This document shows positions 38,135-45,887 of a stretch of 59,020 nt of DNA, in pieces. Position 1 is the first letter of the stretch. Each line of letters begins with the position of its first letter. Source of the DNA: a virus. A program made the position numbers and the translations under genes. The notes beneath the pieces were generated by a model. The model was not told the DNA's origin and did no database searches. It saw nothing but the letters and a program-made list of their open reading frames with translations. The stretch spans positions 1 to 59,020 of the IMG/VR virus record IMGVR_UViG_3300034094_000170. The stretch is one strand, 5' to 3'.

Positions 38135-38800
38135 CTATGCTAAAACAGGTTCAAGTTCGTCTACATATCCACTAAATTTAATAGAAATGTCACCAGAAAT
38201 AAAACCGTCAGCAGGGTTGGATGATGGGCGGTCAGAAACGTAACCTTGACCTAAAATAATTTCACCTCTAGTAAATCCACGAGGAGGTTCATATTCAAGC
38301 ATCACCCATAACGGTTCTTTTAATTCGGCTTGCTGTTTACAAATCTTATAGCCTGGATTAAAAAAGTTGTAAAAACCTTGCAATGAAATATCCTTAGAAG
38401 TAACAGTTGCAGTGATAGTTTCGTTCCCACCAGTGTTAAACGTTTGAGTTCCTTGGTTGCTGTAAGAACGGTTCATGTCAGCGTTGCTTCTGTCAAAGAT
38501 TTCAGACGGGAATTTGCCCGTAGCACCCGTTGGAGGGTCGGCTGTAATCCAATCGACTACAGGTACACCACCAGCAACACTTCCAGTTGTGACCTTGCCG
38601 ATATATTCCAACCCGTCAGCATCTTCAACCATAACAAAGTTGCCAACAGGAACGTCAATAGAAACGGCTGTCAACGCTCCTGAAGCACCTGTAGTAATCG
38701 TTACAACAGTCGTACTGGGTTTTTTGTCACTTACCATAATTCGCACTGTAGCGACATAACCCTTATTAGGTTGGTGGGCAATCTTTGGAATCGTACCCAT
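38135..38800 (-). CDS. Putative major tail tube protein
   Basis: Protein of 221 aa starting MGTIPKIAHQPNKGYVATVR. It is beta-rich with many Gly, Thr and Val residues, about the usual size of a siphovirus tail tube protein. It sits one gene before the frameshifted tail chaperones, where the tube protein is nearly always found. The C-terminal GDISIKFSGYVDELEPV is consistent with a tube fold strand. No direct family motif is recognised, so the call is mainly by synteny. The ATG lies 23 nt after the preceding gene. Confidence 0.65.
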   Translation of the reverse strand: MGTIPKIAHQPNKGYVATVRIMVSDKKPSTTVVTITTGASGALTAVSIDVPVGNFVMVEDADGLEYIGKVTTGSVAGGVPVVDWITADPPTGATGKFPSEIFDRSNADMNRSYSNQGTQTFNTGGNETITATVTSKDISLQGFYNFFNPGYKICKQQAELKEPLWVMLEYEPPRGFTRGEIILGQGYVSDRPSSNPADGFISGDISIKFSGYVDELEPVLA

Positions 38801-38823
38801 AAAATTTTAACCTCAAAATTAAT

Positions 38824-39246
38824 TTAATTTCGCCATCTAATAACACTAGGAGACACTAAATAAATAACCCTTGATTCAATCGTTTCTAAATCCCAATTAG
38901 GGAGTACAGCAGGGCCAATCCTTTTTATATCCCAATAAGGTAGGATTTTAGAAACAATCAAGTCGGTTGCAGTATTTGTGTCTCGACTGCTATCCCACTG
39001 ATTTAGTATCAGCTTAATTTCTTCCAAAATTAATACAGAACCTAAATACTTTTCAGTTTCTATATTAGACTCTGGTATTATCACCACTTCTAAACCTTCT
39101 TGTTTAGTACCAGGTTCAGGGTATGGTGTTGGTTGTTTAATAGATATAGAAGGTATTTTAAAATTGTTGGGCAATGTGTAAACTCCTAATTCACTGCCCA
39201 ATATATCAACGATTAATTTTTTTAAATTGTCATAATTCCTAATCAT
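38824..39246 (-). CDS. Putative tail terminator / neck protein
   Basis: Protein of 140 aa (MIRNYDNLKKLIVDILGSEL). An alpha-beta composition with an N-terminal helix and strands such as EEIKLILNQWDSS is in the style of tail terminator proteins, which lie just before the tube gene. It overlaps the upstream gene by 8 nt. The assignment is by position and size. Confidence 0.5.
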   Translation of the reverse strand: MIRNYDNLKKLIVDILGSELGVYTLPNNFKIPSISIKQPTPYPEPGTKQEGLEVVIIPESNIETEKYLGSVLILEEIKLILNQWDSSRDTNTATDLIVSKILPYWDIKRIGPAVLPNWDLETIESRVIYLVSPSVIRWRN

Positions 39247-39640
39247 CTTTTCTGACTACATCTAAAGAAAGTTTAAATGAACCTTCTTCTACTGTTTTTG
39301 TTTTAGTGGTTTTTAACATTTGTACACCATAAACCAACATTGAATCATTGGGTAAATTACGGGTTTCTAATGATGTAATAGTCCATGATGCTGTTAAAAC
39401 GTTACCTGTGACATCAACGGTGATAGCTTGACCTGAACCACCATCAACACCATATTTATTTATGATTGCAGCACTATCATCATCATCGATAGATGCTTTT
39501 ACCACAAAATCAATTCTTGCCCCGGTATTGTCACCATAGATAACTAATAAACAATCATGGTCATCACCAATTTTTAATGTTTGACCGTTAGCTGGTAAAC
39601 CATTTATTGTAAAAGAACAATATCCTACGCTACTACTCAT
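39239..39640 (-). CDS. Head-tail region protein, beta-rich
   Basis: Protein of 133 aa that reads as an Ig-like or beta-sandwich domain (FTINGLPANGQTLKIGDDHD; VLTASWTITSLE). Such domains are frequent in head or tail decoration proteins. It lies 3 nt from the upstream gene and overlaps the downstream one. Function unknown. Confidence 0.55.
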   Translation of the reverse strand: MSSSVGYCSFTINGLPANGQTLKIGDDHDCLLVIYGDNTGARIDFVVKASIDDDDSAAIINKYGVDGGSGQAITVDVTGNVLTASWTITSLETRNLPNDSMLVYGVQMLKTTKTKTVEEGSFKLSLDVVRKDD

Positions 39641-39643
39641 AAA

Positions 39644-40315
39644 TTAACCTTTATAAACAGTAAACATACCTGAAACTATTTCATATTCTAAGTTTAATAA
39701 ATCATTTGATTGTTTTAAAGTAAACAAAAATTCTTGTTCTTTTAAATCAATATTTAATTCATCTCTAAGAATTGGAATAGTACCAATTTGGATTTTTTTA
39801 GATTCTAATTCTGTGATTGATTCATCATAAATACCACCTGGTACACCGTTTAAAGTTTTGTAAAGTTTTTGGGTTCCATCAAGTTTTTTTACTTCAAACT
39901 CTAATTGCATACCTGCAATTTTTGTGGCATGAACTTCAAAAATTAAATTGTGAATTAAACCTGTTTTTAATCTTAGTTTATTTAATTCTAAATTTCCTAA
40001 AATTAATTTACCTGTAGGATTTACAGGAATGGGTAAAACTAATAAATCTGAAATTGTAATCTCGGTTTTTGCTTTTATTTCACAAGTAACTTTTCTTAAT
40101 CTTTTAGATTTTCCTGATAGTGTAGCCTTAGATTTAATAGGTAAACTACCAGCACTTAAAATTGAATGCTCTCTTGATGGTCTTTCAGCTAAATTAAACT
40201 GTGATATTCCTAATATTTTACATTCTGAATATCTACGTCTTTTTAAACTGGTAGAGGGAATATCTACCAGTTCAGAAATAGCTATGACACTAGAAGATGA
40301 ATAATGTACAGTCAT
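39644..40315 (-). CDS. Head-tail region protein, unknown
   Basis: Protein of 223 aa, basic N-terminal half (STSLKRRRYSECKILGISQF) and an amphipathic C-terminal half of alternating strands. It is located in the head-neck cluster, 6 nt after the 40322 gene. I see no known motif; a neck or connector role is possible. Confidence 0.5.
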   Translation of the reverse strand: MTVHYSSSSVIAISELVDIPSTSLKRRRYSECKILGISQFNLAERPSREHSILSAGSLPIKSKATLSGKSKRLRKVTCEIKAKTEITISDLLVLPIPVNPTGKLILGNLELNKLRLKTGLIHNLIFEVHATKIAGMQLEFEVKKLDGTQKLYKTLNGVPGGIYDESITELESKKIQIGTIPILRDELNIDLKEQEFLFTLKQSNDLLNLEYEIVSGMFTVYKG

Positions 40316-40321
40316 GATATT

Positions 40322-41119
40322 TTAATCAAGTGTAATCACAACAGTTTCAGGACTTAAAATCAAAGTATCACCAGCGTCAATAGCTTTAGGGGGATTTAAT
40401 AAACCGTAAGCCAAGAAATCACCACCTGACTGTTGACTCCAAATCCCTAAATGGGTAGCCGTGCCTTGTGCTGAAACAGCTTCATTAAAAACTAATTCAA
40501 CAGCAACTTTTTTCTCGCCCCCCGCAGCAACAGCAAAAGTTGTTAAATTATTATTAAATTCTTTTCTTTCACCGCCACTACCAGAGGAAGGTTCAGAACC
40601 CGCAGCAACATCAGATGGTGCAGAAACCATGTAATTAAAACTTAATTTGGGATTAACTGGCATTTGCACGGCTTTATATACATGATTAAAAATTAAATTT
40701 TTCATGTAATTGGTAAAACCACCAACGTCCCAAGTATGAGAAATCACCCCCGCAGGGATAGTGATTGCATCTTTGTTTTCAATGACTAAATCACCATCAA
40801 TAGGAATATAAGTAATCATATTCCCACCAAAAGATGAATCCCAAAGTTGAATCACAACCACAGAACCTTGTAAAGCAGTGGCTTTAGGGCATTTGATGTC
40901 AGAAACATTATGAGCTTCTTGCGCTGTTGATGTTGACCAAAAAGTTGTATTTGTGGAAACACGACTATAGCCAGCACCAGTAACTTCAGAACCGGGGCCA
41001 GTTTCACCACCAGAACTTAAACCATAGCCTAAATAAAGACTTGGAGGTGTCCAAGTTTCACCTCCAAAGGCATGATTTAACAGTTTTGCTTCCGCCCAAT
41101 CAGAAAAACTACCAGGCAT
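40322..41119 (-). CDS. Virion structural protein with an internal duplication
   Basis: Protein of 265 aa. The opening MPGSFSDWAEAKLLNHAFGG and then PPSLYLGYGLSSGG is a widespread phage structural signature. The second half repeats the same order: a helix (MKNLIFNHVYKAVQMPVNPK), then LSFNYMVSAPSD, then VVITLD-type strands, so the protein holds two copies of one domain. Placed two genes after the capsid gene, it is probably a head decoration, neck or tail protein. Which of these cannot be told from sequence. Confidence 0.6.
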   Translation of the reverse strand: MPGSFSDWAEAKLLNHAFGGETWTPPSLYLGYGLSSGGETGPGSEVTGAGYSRVSTNTTFWSTSTAQEAHNVSDIKCPKATALQGSVVVIQLWDSSFGGNMITYIPIDGDLVIENKDAITIPAGVISHTWDVGGFTNYMKNLIFNHVYKAVQMPVNPKLSFNYMVSAPSDVAAGSEPSSGSGGERKEFNNNLTTFAVAAGGEKKVAVELVFNEAVSAQGTATHLGIWSQQSGGDFLAYGLLNPPKAIDAGDTLILSPETVVITLD

Positions 41120-41140
41120 AATTCATTAAAAAAATAAAGT

Positions 41141-41374
41141 TTACGATTGAGACTCTACAGAATCGGTCAAATCTTTATTTCTACTTTTGAGTGTTGATGT
41201 TTTTGATGGATTTTTTAAATCATCAGCACTCAAAGATTCAGATTTAAACGTTGTAGTAGCGTTTTCTCCATTTACAACTTTGTGTTTACTATCATCAAAA
41301 TCACTTTCATTGATAATGACAAAAGGTAAATCTGGATGGTCTTTTGATTTAACTTTTAGAGTTTTTACAAACAT
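41141..41374 (-). CDS. Small protein after the major capsid gene
   Basis: Protein of 77 aa, charged and Ser-rich (MFVKTLKVKSKDHPDLPFVI then KSESLSADDLKNPSKTST). The beginning could be a short beta domain followed by a disordered tail. The position right after the coat gene suits a small head protein, but there is no recognised motif. Confidence 0.5.
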   Translation of the reverse strand: MFVKTLKVKSKDHPDLPFVIINESDFDDSKHKVVNGENATTTFKSESLSADDLKNPSKTSTLKSRNKDLTDSVESQS

Positions 41375-41401
41375 TTAATCTCCTTCAATTTCAAAAAAAA
41401 A

Positions 41402-42541
41402 TTAACCTAAAATTCGGCAAGCACCTTCAGGTCGAATGACAGCCGCACCAAACAAAATATCAAAAGTGAATAATGTTTGTTTATTTTCACGGGTGACTTC
41501 TAATCGCATTGTGATTTTAGTCATGTCATCAGTGAAAGTCTCAATCATGCTACCCGCAGGAATAACATCATTTAAAGGGCGAACTGCGAGAGCAAAAGCA
41601 TCACGATGAAAAGCCATATTAACAACATGGTCGCCAACAACAGTAATAGCTGAAGCGGCAGGAGCATCTTGTCTTAATGCAGGAGTAATTGGCCATGAAG
41701 TTGTAGTAGCATCTTTTCCAACAACATAGGGATAAGGGTCGCCAGCAATTGTAAAAACATCACCTTCAATTGGTGCTGCACTTGCTCCAGTTACGGTAAG
41801 AACTTTTACACCTTTTAAATTACTTGCTCCAGTCGTAGTAATTGTTCCGGCTGCGCCTGTTTCATGTGTCAAAACATTTTGAGACATAAACCAGTCAAAA
41901 CCCAATTTTCGACCGATAATTCCTTCTTTGATTGTTACATCAGTTCCGGCTTTGTCAGCATTTAAAAACTCAGGTAATGCAGTTGCGTTAGCCTCTGATT
42001 CAACATCTAATAAAATTCGACGGTCAGAAACAGGTGTTAATTGTCGGTTTAAGACTTTTCGAGCATCACGTCCAGCACCCATACCTTTATATACAGCAGG
42101 GGTTCCAGTGTTTTCTTGAAAAGGTGTGTTGCCAGCTAAACCAGCAATACCATAAACACCTTTATATAAACTTAAAAGGTATTTATCTACAGAATTTGCA
42201 AGGGATTTTGCAGCTTCAGCAACTTGCAAATTTTGATAACCATTCATTATTTCATAAATTTCTTTATCCGTTAAACGGAAAGCTTGATACTTCCATTGGT
42301 CAAGTTTAATCGGAATAAATTGAGGCGAAAGGTCTGCTGTATCAGGTGCGAGTTTAGAAGGAATAACATCTCTGGCTTCACCCATAGTGCTAGGGATAGG
42401 AACGTCAACAGATGAACCTTTTTGTCGAGCATCACTGTCAAAATTTCGATTGACTAGCAATGACATCACGGAGTTTTCACGGAACGCAACCATCCCACCG
42501 CTCAAAATTCTGGGGATTACAGCCTCAAGCAAATTAGCCAT
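41402..42541 (-). CDS. Major capsid protein, P22 coat type
   Basis: Protein of 379 aa. The N-terminal half carries the motif sequence of P22 gp5-like coat proteins: GSSVDVPIPS near residue 42, then YQAFRLTDKEIYEIMNGYQN, with later AFHRDAFALAVRPL near 308. An inserted Gly/Thr/Ala-rich domain (about 225-300, GTITTTGASNLKGVKVLTVT) resembles the I-domain region or an Ig-like insertion. The scaffold gene precedes it and small head genes follow. A 275-nt leader upstream carries a terminator, a TATAAT box and three hairpins with a common loop, so it is probably transcribed and controlled separately from the scaffold. Confidence 0.85.
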   Translation of the reverse strand: MANLLEAVIPRILSGGMVAFRENSVMSLLVNRNFDSDARQKGSSVDVPIPSTMGEARDVIPSKLAPDTADLSPQFIPIKLDQWKYQAFRLTDKEIYEIMNGYQNLQVAEAAKSLANSVDKYLLSLYKGVYGIAGLAGNTPFQENTGTPAVYKGMGAGRDARKVLNRQLTPVSDRRILLDVESEANATALPEFLNADKAGTDVTIKEGIIGRKLGFDWFMSQNVLTHETGAAGTITTTGASNLKGVKVLTVTGASAAPIEGDVFTIAGDPYPYVVGKDATTTSWPITPALRQDAPAASAITVVGDHVVNMAFHRDAFALAVRPLNDVIPAGSMIETFTDDMTKITMRLEVTRENKQTLFTFDILFGAAVIRPEGACRILG

Positions 42542-42574
42542 AGTTAGTTTTTAATTTTTTAATTGCGGTTTTTT

Positions 42575-42617
42575 TCACGTCTGAGGAGAAAATTGAATCA
42601 CTCAATTTAAAACGTGA
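42575..42617 (-). promoter_or_regulatory. Capsid leader hairpin 1 (GUGAU loop)
   Basis: In the minus-strand RNA an outer stem UCACGU/ACGUGA (42575-42580, 42612-42617) encloses an inner stem AAAUUGA/UCAAUUU (42590-42608) with pentaloop GUGAU. It lies 34-76 nt before the capsid ATG. Confidence 0.5.
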
Positions 42618-42639
42618 TATTGACAAAAATATCTTTAGC

Positions 42640-42660
42640 TTTTCTGAATCACTCAGAAAA
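42640..42660 (-). promoter_or_regulatory. Capsid leader hairpin 2 (GUGAU loop)
   Basis: Perfect 8-bp stem UUUUCUGA/UCAGAAAA with pentaloop GUGAU in the minus-strand RNA, in the leader of the capsid gene. The three loop-proximal pairs equal those of hairpin 1, apart from the next pair, which is exchanged as a pair. Confidence 0.55.
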
Positions 42661-42662
42661 TA

Positions 42663-42675
42663 TGGCATCACGCCA
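42663..42675 (-). promoter_or_regulatory. Capsid leader hairpin 3 (GUGAU loop)
   Basis: UGGC-GUGAU-GCCA, a 4-bp GC-rich stem with the same pentaloop as the two other leader hairpins, 2 nt from hairpin 2. Confidence 0.45.
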
Positions 42676-42688
42676 AACTGCATACAAA

Positions 42689-42694
42689 ATTATA
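42689..42694 (-). promoter_or_regulatory. Possible -10 box for the capsid gene
   Basis: TATAAT on the minus strand, directly downstream of the scaffold terminator and upstream of the three leader hairpins. A matching -35 at the usual distance is poor (AGTCGG/GTCGGT), so this may depend on a phage factor, or it may not be a promoter. Confidence 0.35.
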
Positions 42695-42706
42695 ATAAAC
42701 AAAAAT

Positions 42707-42740
42707 AAAACCGACTATTATAAAAATAATCGGTTTTTTT
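42707..42740. terminator. Terminator between scaffold and capsid genes
   Basis: AAAACCGA and TCGGTTTT with an inner ATTAT/ATAAT stem form a near-continuous hairpin with U-rich flanks in both directions. It lies 77 nt after the scaffold stop. Confidence 0.65.
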
Positions 42741-42816
42741 GAATCATGGAAAAAATAGTATTCTACCTTTCTTATGATTCAACTATTTAGAGGGTCTTTT
42801 TTTAAAATACCACTAA

Positions 42817-43605
42817 TTAACCTTGAATGATTGCTGTCCCCGCCGCCAGTTCAGCCATCGGAACTTGCCCCGACTGCACTTGTTTTCGAGTATAAACTTT
42901 TACTTGTTTACCGCCCACTGATGCAGTTTGGGGAGTCATACCACCACCTTTAGAATCGTTAATAGGTTCAAAAAGTGTACCTAAACTACCCTGTTTTAAT
43001 TCTTGAATTTTTTCACTTAGAGTTTTGGGACGACCTTCTGTATATTCAATTGAACCAACACGGTCAACAACACAAACTCTACCATCAACAATTTTCACCC
43101 GTCCACGCATTTGATTGATAACAACCTCTACTGGGTGAATGTCCTCAATTGAAACCTCAGTATTTTCAATGATTGCAGGTTTGCGCCCACCATTTTCAAA
43201 AAATGAATTTCTGATAGCATTTTCAATTTTTTCAGTACGCCACATTTCTTCCCATTTGTTTGCTTCAGCAAGGGCTTTTTGCTCGTTAGCCATGTGACGC
43301 TGTTTTAATTCGTCATAAGCACGTTTTTGTTCTAACTCTTGTTCTTCTTTACGTTTTGCTTCTTCTAATAATTTTTGGTATTTGTCAGGGTCAACATTTT
43401 TATGCTTTTCTAAAATTAAACGCTGTTCTTCTTCACGTTTTCTTGCATCTTTAAATTGTTTTTCCAAATTCTCGGCTCTTGCTCTTTCTTTTTGTAAAGT
43501 GGCAAGCAGTTTTTGGATGTCATCAGGTGTTGTTTCTGTTGTTGACTGTGAAACTTCTTCTGATTGACCAGTGGTAGAATCTAAATTTGTTTTGTCGGTT
43601 CCCAT
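42817..43605 (-). CDS. Capsid scaffolding protein
   Basis: Protein of 262 aa. Residues about 28-120 are a highly charged coiled coil rich in Glu, Lys, Gln and Arg (LLATLQKERARAENLEKQFK), followed by a beta section and a Gly-rich C-terminus. Size, composition and the place directly before the coat gene are those of a phage scaffolding protein that guides procapsid assembly. A GTTGATAAT element lies 35 nt upstream of the ATG (complement of 43640-43648), with TAAATA 17 nt beyond TTGATA. It is divergent from the portal gene with a 54-nt shared control region. Confidence 0.8.
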   Translation of the reverse strand: MGTDKTNLDSTTGQSEEVSQSTTETTPDDIQKLLATLQKERARAENLEKQFKDARKREEEQRLILEKHKNVDPDKYQKLLEEAKRKEEQELEQKRAYDELKQRHMANEQKALAEANKWEEMWRTEKIENAIRNSFFENGGRKPAIIENTEVSIEDIHPVEVVINQMRGRVKIVDGRVCVVDRVGSIEYTEGRPKTLSEKIQELKQGSLGTLFEPINDSKGGGMTPQTASVGGKQVKVYTRKQVQSGQVPMAELAAGTAIIQG

Positions 43606-43618
43606 ATTTAGGTGACAA

Positions 43619-43648
43619 TATTTAATACATGACTATTTAATTATCAAC
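43619..43648 (-). promoter_or_regulatory. Promoter of the scaffold gene, in the scaffold-portal divergent gap
   Basis: Minus-strand TTGATA, 17 nt, TAAATA, within the GTTGATAAT late-gene motif. The predicted transcript would start close to the scaffold ATG (43605). Confidence 0.55.
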
Positions 43649-43659
43649 ACTCAACCAAC

Positions 43660-45291
43660 ATGGTTTATTCTTTTTTTACTAATCAATCAATTGATAATAG
43701 CAACAACATAGAATTACCAAGCTATGAAAATCCATATTATAAATTAATGAAAAATAAATGGGCTTTTGTACTTGATATGTACAGAGGTAGGGAAGCGTGG
43801 TTATCTATAAATGATGATGGTTATTTTAATTTTGACCCTGCAAAAATCTCAAGATATCTTCCGTGCGAACAAGATGAACCAGCAGAAGAATATAAAAAAA
43901 GATTATCCCGAAGTTATTTTGAACGTTTTTTTGGGACAGCTATTGAAAACTTTTCTGGTTTTTTATCTTCATTCATTTTAAACAATGATGTTGATAAAAC
44001 AATTTTAGATAATATTGATGATGTTGATTTATTAGGAAATAATTTAGAGGTCTTTTTAAAAAATGCTGACACAAAGGCATTGAGAGATGAACATTGTTTT
44101 ATTTATGTCGAGTTTCCTAAAAAAAATGAAAATATAAAAACTGCTTACGATGAAAAAATATATAAATCAAGACCATATCTTGTTTTGATTGACTGTAGGG
44201 ATATTGTTAACGGGATTTTATCTGATGATAATAAAGAGATAATTCAATTGACAATAAAAGAAAAAATATCAGTCAAAGAGGGAAAATATGGTGTAAATGT
44301 CAAAACTAGATATAGAGTTTTGACACCTGGACATTATCAAGTTTTTGAGATTGGTGGTGAAAAAGATAATACATACCAAGTTGTTGTTGATGAAGGTGAC
44401 ACATCTCTAAATTTTATTCCGATTATACCGTATAGTTTATTTAATAAAGGTAGTATTGTTGAATATTTTGGTTGTGATGTAAACGAGGAAAGTTTAGAAA
44501 GTAAGCCTCCACTTTATGATTTAGCGGAATTAAATTTAAAACATTATCAAAAAACATCAGAAAAAGATGAGGTTATGCACAGATGTAATTTACCTGTATT
44601 GGTAATTAATGAATTACAACAAACCAGACGTAATGCTAATGAACCCTACCCGATTGTGTCTCTAGGGCCAAACACTTGTCTTTGGAATGTTGACGCTAAA
44701 TTTGTTGAGCCATCTGGTAGTGCTTTACAACAGACACAATTGGATATTGAAAAACTTGAAAAATCCATGCTTGACCGCACTCTTTCATTTTTGACAGGTA
44801 ATGAAATTGTGCGAACCGCAACAGAGGTTAATTTATTTTCTACACCTGTTGAATCTAATTTGTCAGCAATGGCACGGGCTAAACAAAGTGCTGTTGAAGT
44901 TATTTTTAGATATTGGGCAGCATACTATAAAAAACCTTATGGTGGGAGCATTAAAGTTGATGAGAGAATTTTAAAATCAACTATGGATTCTAACACATTT
45001 ACAATAATTGATAAAATATACGAAAGAGGCATAATCACAACTAAAACATATTTTCATATTTTACAGTCAGGTAAAATATTACCCAATGATTTTGTTATTG
45101 AAGACGAGTTAAAATTAGTAGAGGAAGACAGAAATAAAACTATAGCAGGACAAAACATAGATAAACTAGATGTTATTGATGATGAAGATAATGTAGATGT
45201 TAGCCAAAATAAAAACAGTAAATCTGTTGATGTTATGGTTAAAAAAGATGCAAAAATGCCAATGATAGATGAAACAAAAGATATTGATTAA
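43660..45291 (+). CDS. Portal protein (DUF4055-like)
   Basis: Protein of 543 aa. The order of segments fits the DUF4055/SPP1 gp6-like portal group: an N-terminal part (YYKLMKNKWAFVLDMYRGRE), RSYFERFFGTAIENFSGFLS, a middle beta wing (RPYLVLIDCRDIVNGILSDD), then the helical stem-crown section with KLEKSMLDRTLSFLTGNEIV and a disordered acidic C-terminus. Portals form the dodecameric ring through which DNA is packaged. It is divergent from the scaffold gene. No terminase was found beside it, so packaging genes must lie elsewhere. Confidence 0.8.
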   Translation: MVYSFFTNQSIDNSNNIELPSYENPYYKLMKNKWAFVLDMYRGREAWLSINDDGYFNFDPAKISRYLPCEQDEPAEEYKKRLSRSYFERFFGTAIENFSGFLSSFILNNDVDKTILDNIDDVDLLGNNLEVFLKNADTKALRDEHCFIYVEFPKKNENIKTAYDEKIYKSRPYLVLIDCRDIVNGILSDDNKEIIQLTIKEKISVKEGKYGVNVKTRYRVLTPGHYQVFEIGGEKDNTYQVVVDEGDTSLNFIPIIPYSLFNKGSIVEYFGCDVNEESLESKPPLYDLAELNLKHYQKTSEKDEVMHRCNLPVLVINELQQTRRNANEPYPIVSLGPNTCLWNVDAKFVEPSGSALQQTQLDIEKLEKSMLDRTLSFLTGNEIVRTATEVNLFSTPVESNLSAMARAKQSAVEVIFRYWAAYYKKPYGGSIKVDERILKSTMDSNTFTIIDKIYERGIITTKTYFHILQSGKILPNDFVIEDELKLVEEDRNKTIAGQNIDKLDVIDDEDNVDVSQNKNSKSVDVMVKKDAKMPMIDETKDID

Positions 45292-45296
45292 ATATT

Positions 45297-45683
45297 ATGA
45301 ACATTTCACCTTTTGATTTTGCAGCTAACGCCGTTTTAAATTTTGATATACCTTCTGATGGTGTTAAAACTAACGATTTTGGAAATATTGTTAGTGTTAA
45401 AAAAAGTTTAAGGATTGTTGCACTATTAAATATTAAAAAAAAGGATTACCAAAATAGAGAAGGTGCTAATACTACTGATATTGCACTAGAAGGTTATTTG
45501 GTTTCGCCGATTGAATATCCTAAAGAAATTACAGATGGTATGATTGCTAACGCTGAAATAAAACTAAATTCAAATGAAATTAGCAAAGGTACTTTTGTTG
45601 TTTCTAAAAAACCAGAAAATCCTTTTTTATTATCAGCAAAAATTCAAGGGTTTACAAAAATAGAAGGGAATTTTAGAATTTAA
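45297..45683 (+). CDS. Small protein following the portal gene
   Basis: Protein of 128 aa (MNISPFDFAANAVLNFDIPS), beta-rich, no motif recognised. It begins 5 nt after the portal stop and is probably co-transcribed. A head or head-tail connector role is plausible from place. It ends convergent to the cas operon. Confidence 0.6.
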   Translation: MNISPFDFAANAVLNFDIPSDGVKTNDFGNIVSVKKSLRIVALLNIKKKDYQNREGANTTDIALEGYLVSPIEYPKEITDGMIANAEIKLNSNEISKGTFVVSKKPENPFLLSAKIQGFTKIEGNFRI

Positions 45684-45713
45684 TTTTCTTCTATTTTTGT
45701 GTTAGGAATCTGG

Positions 45714-45753
45714 ATTTCAATTCGCATCTCAATATTTTTTTAATATTGAGATG
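45714..45753 (-). repeat. CRISPR-repeat-like hairpin in the cas operon 3' flank (unit a)
   Basis: On the minus strand, CATCTCAATATT and AATATTGAGATG form a perfect 12-bp stem with a 5-nt loop (45725-45753), directly followed by CGAATTGAAAT (45724-45714). That tag equals the handle of array repeats R6 and R7. The stem is unlike the array repeat. It is in sense with the cas5-cas8-cas7 transcript. Confidence 0.6.
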
Positions 45754-45773
45754 TTATCCTCATTTTTTACAAT

Positions 45774-45806
45774 ATTTCAATTTTCAATCCCTATTACTGA
45801 GTATTG
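45774..45806 (-). repeat. CRISPR-repeat-like element, degenerate stem (unit b)
   Basis: Minus-strand CAAT...ATTG with a decayed inner stem (45785-45806), followed by AAAATTGAAAT (45784-45774). Its tag and the first half of the stem equal those of unit c, 62 bp away. Confidence 0.5.
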
Positions 45807-45835
45807 TTACCCAAATATCAAAATATCGTTGCCTT

Positions 45836-45872
45836 ATTTCAATTTTCAATCCCTATTAATTAATAGGGATTG
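45836..45872 (-). repeat. CRISPR-repeat-like hairpin in the cas operon 3' flank (unit c)
   Basis: Minus-strand 26-nt perfect palindrome (13-bp arms, CAATCCCTATTAA and TTAATAGGGATTG; 45847-45872) followed by AAAATTGAAAT (45846-45836). The total is 37 nt, the same length as the array repeat. It begins 15 nt after the cas7 stop. Confidence 0.6.
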
Positions 45873-45887
45873 TTTTAACTATTTCAA

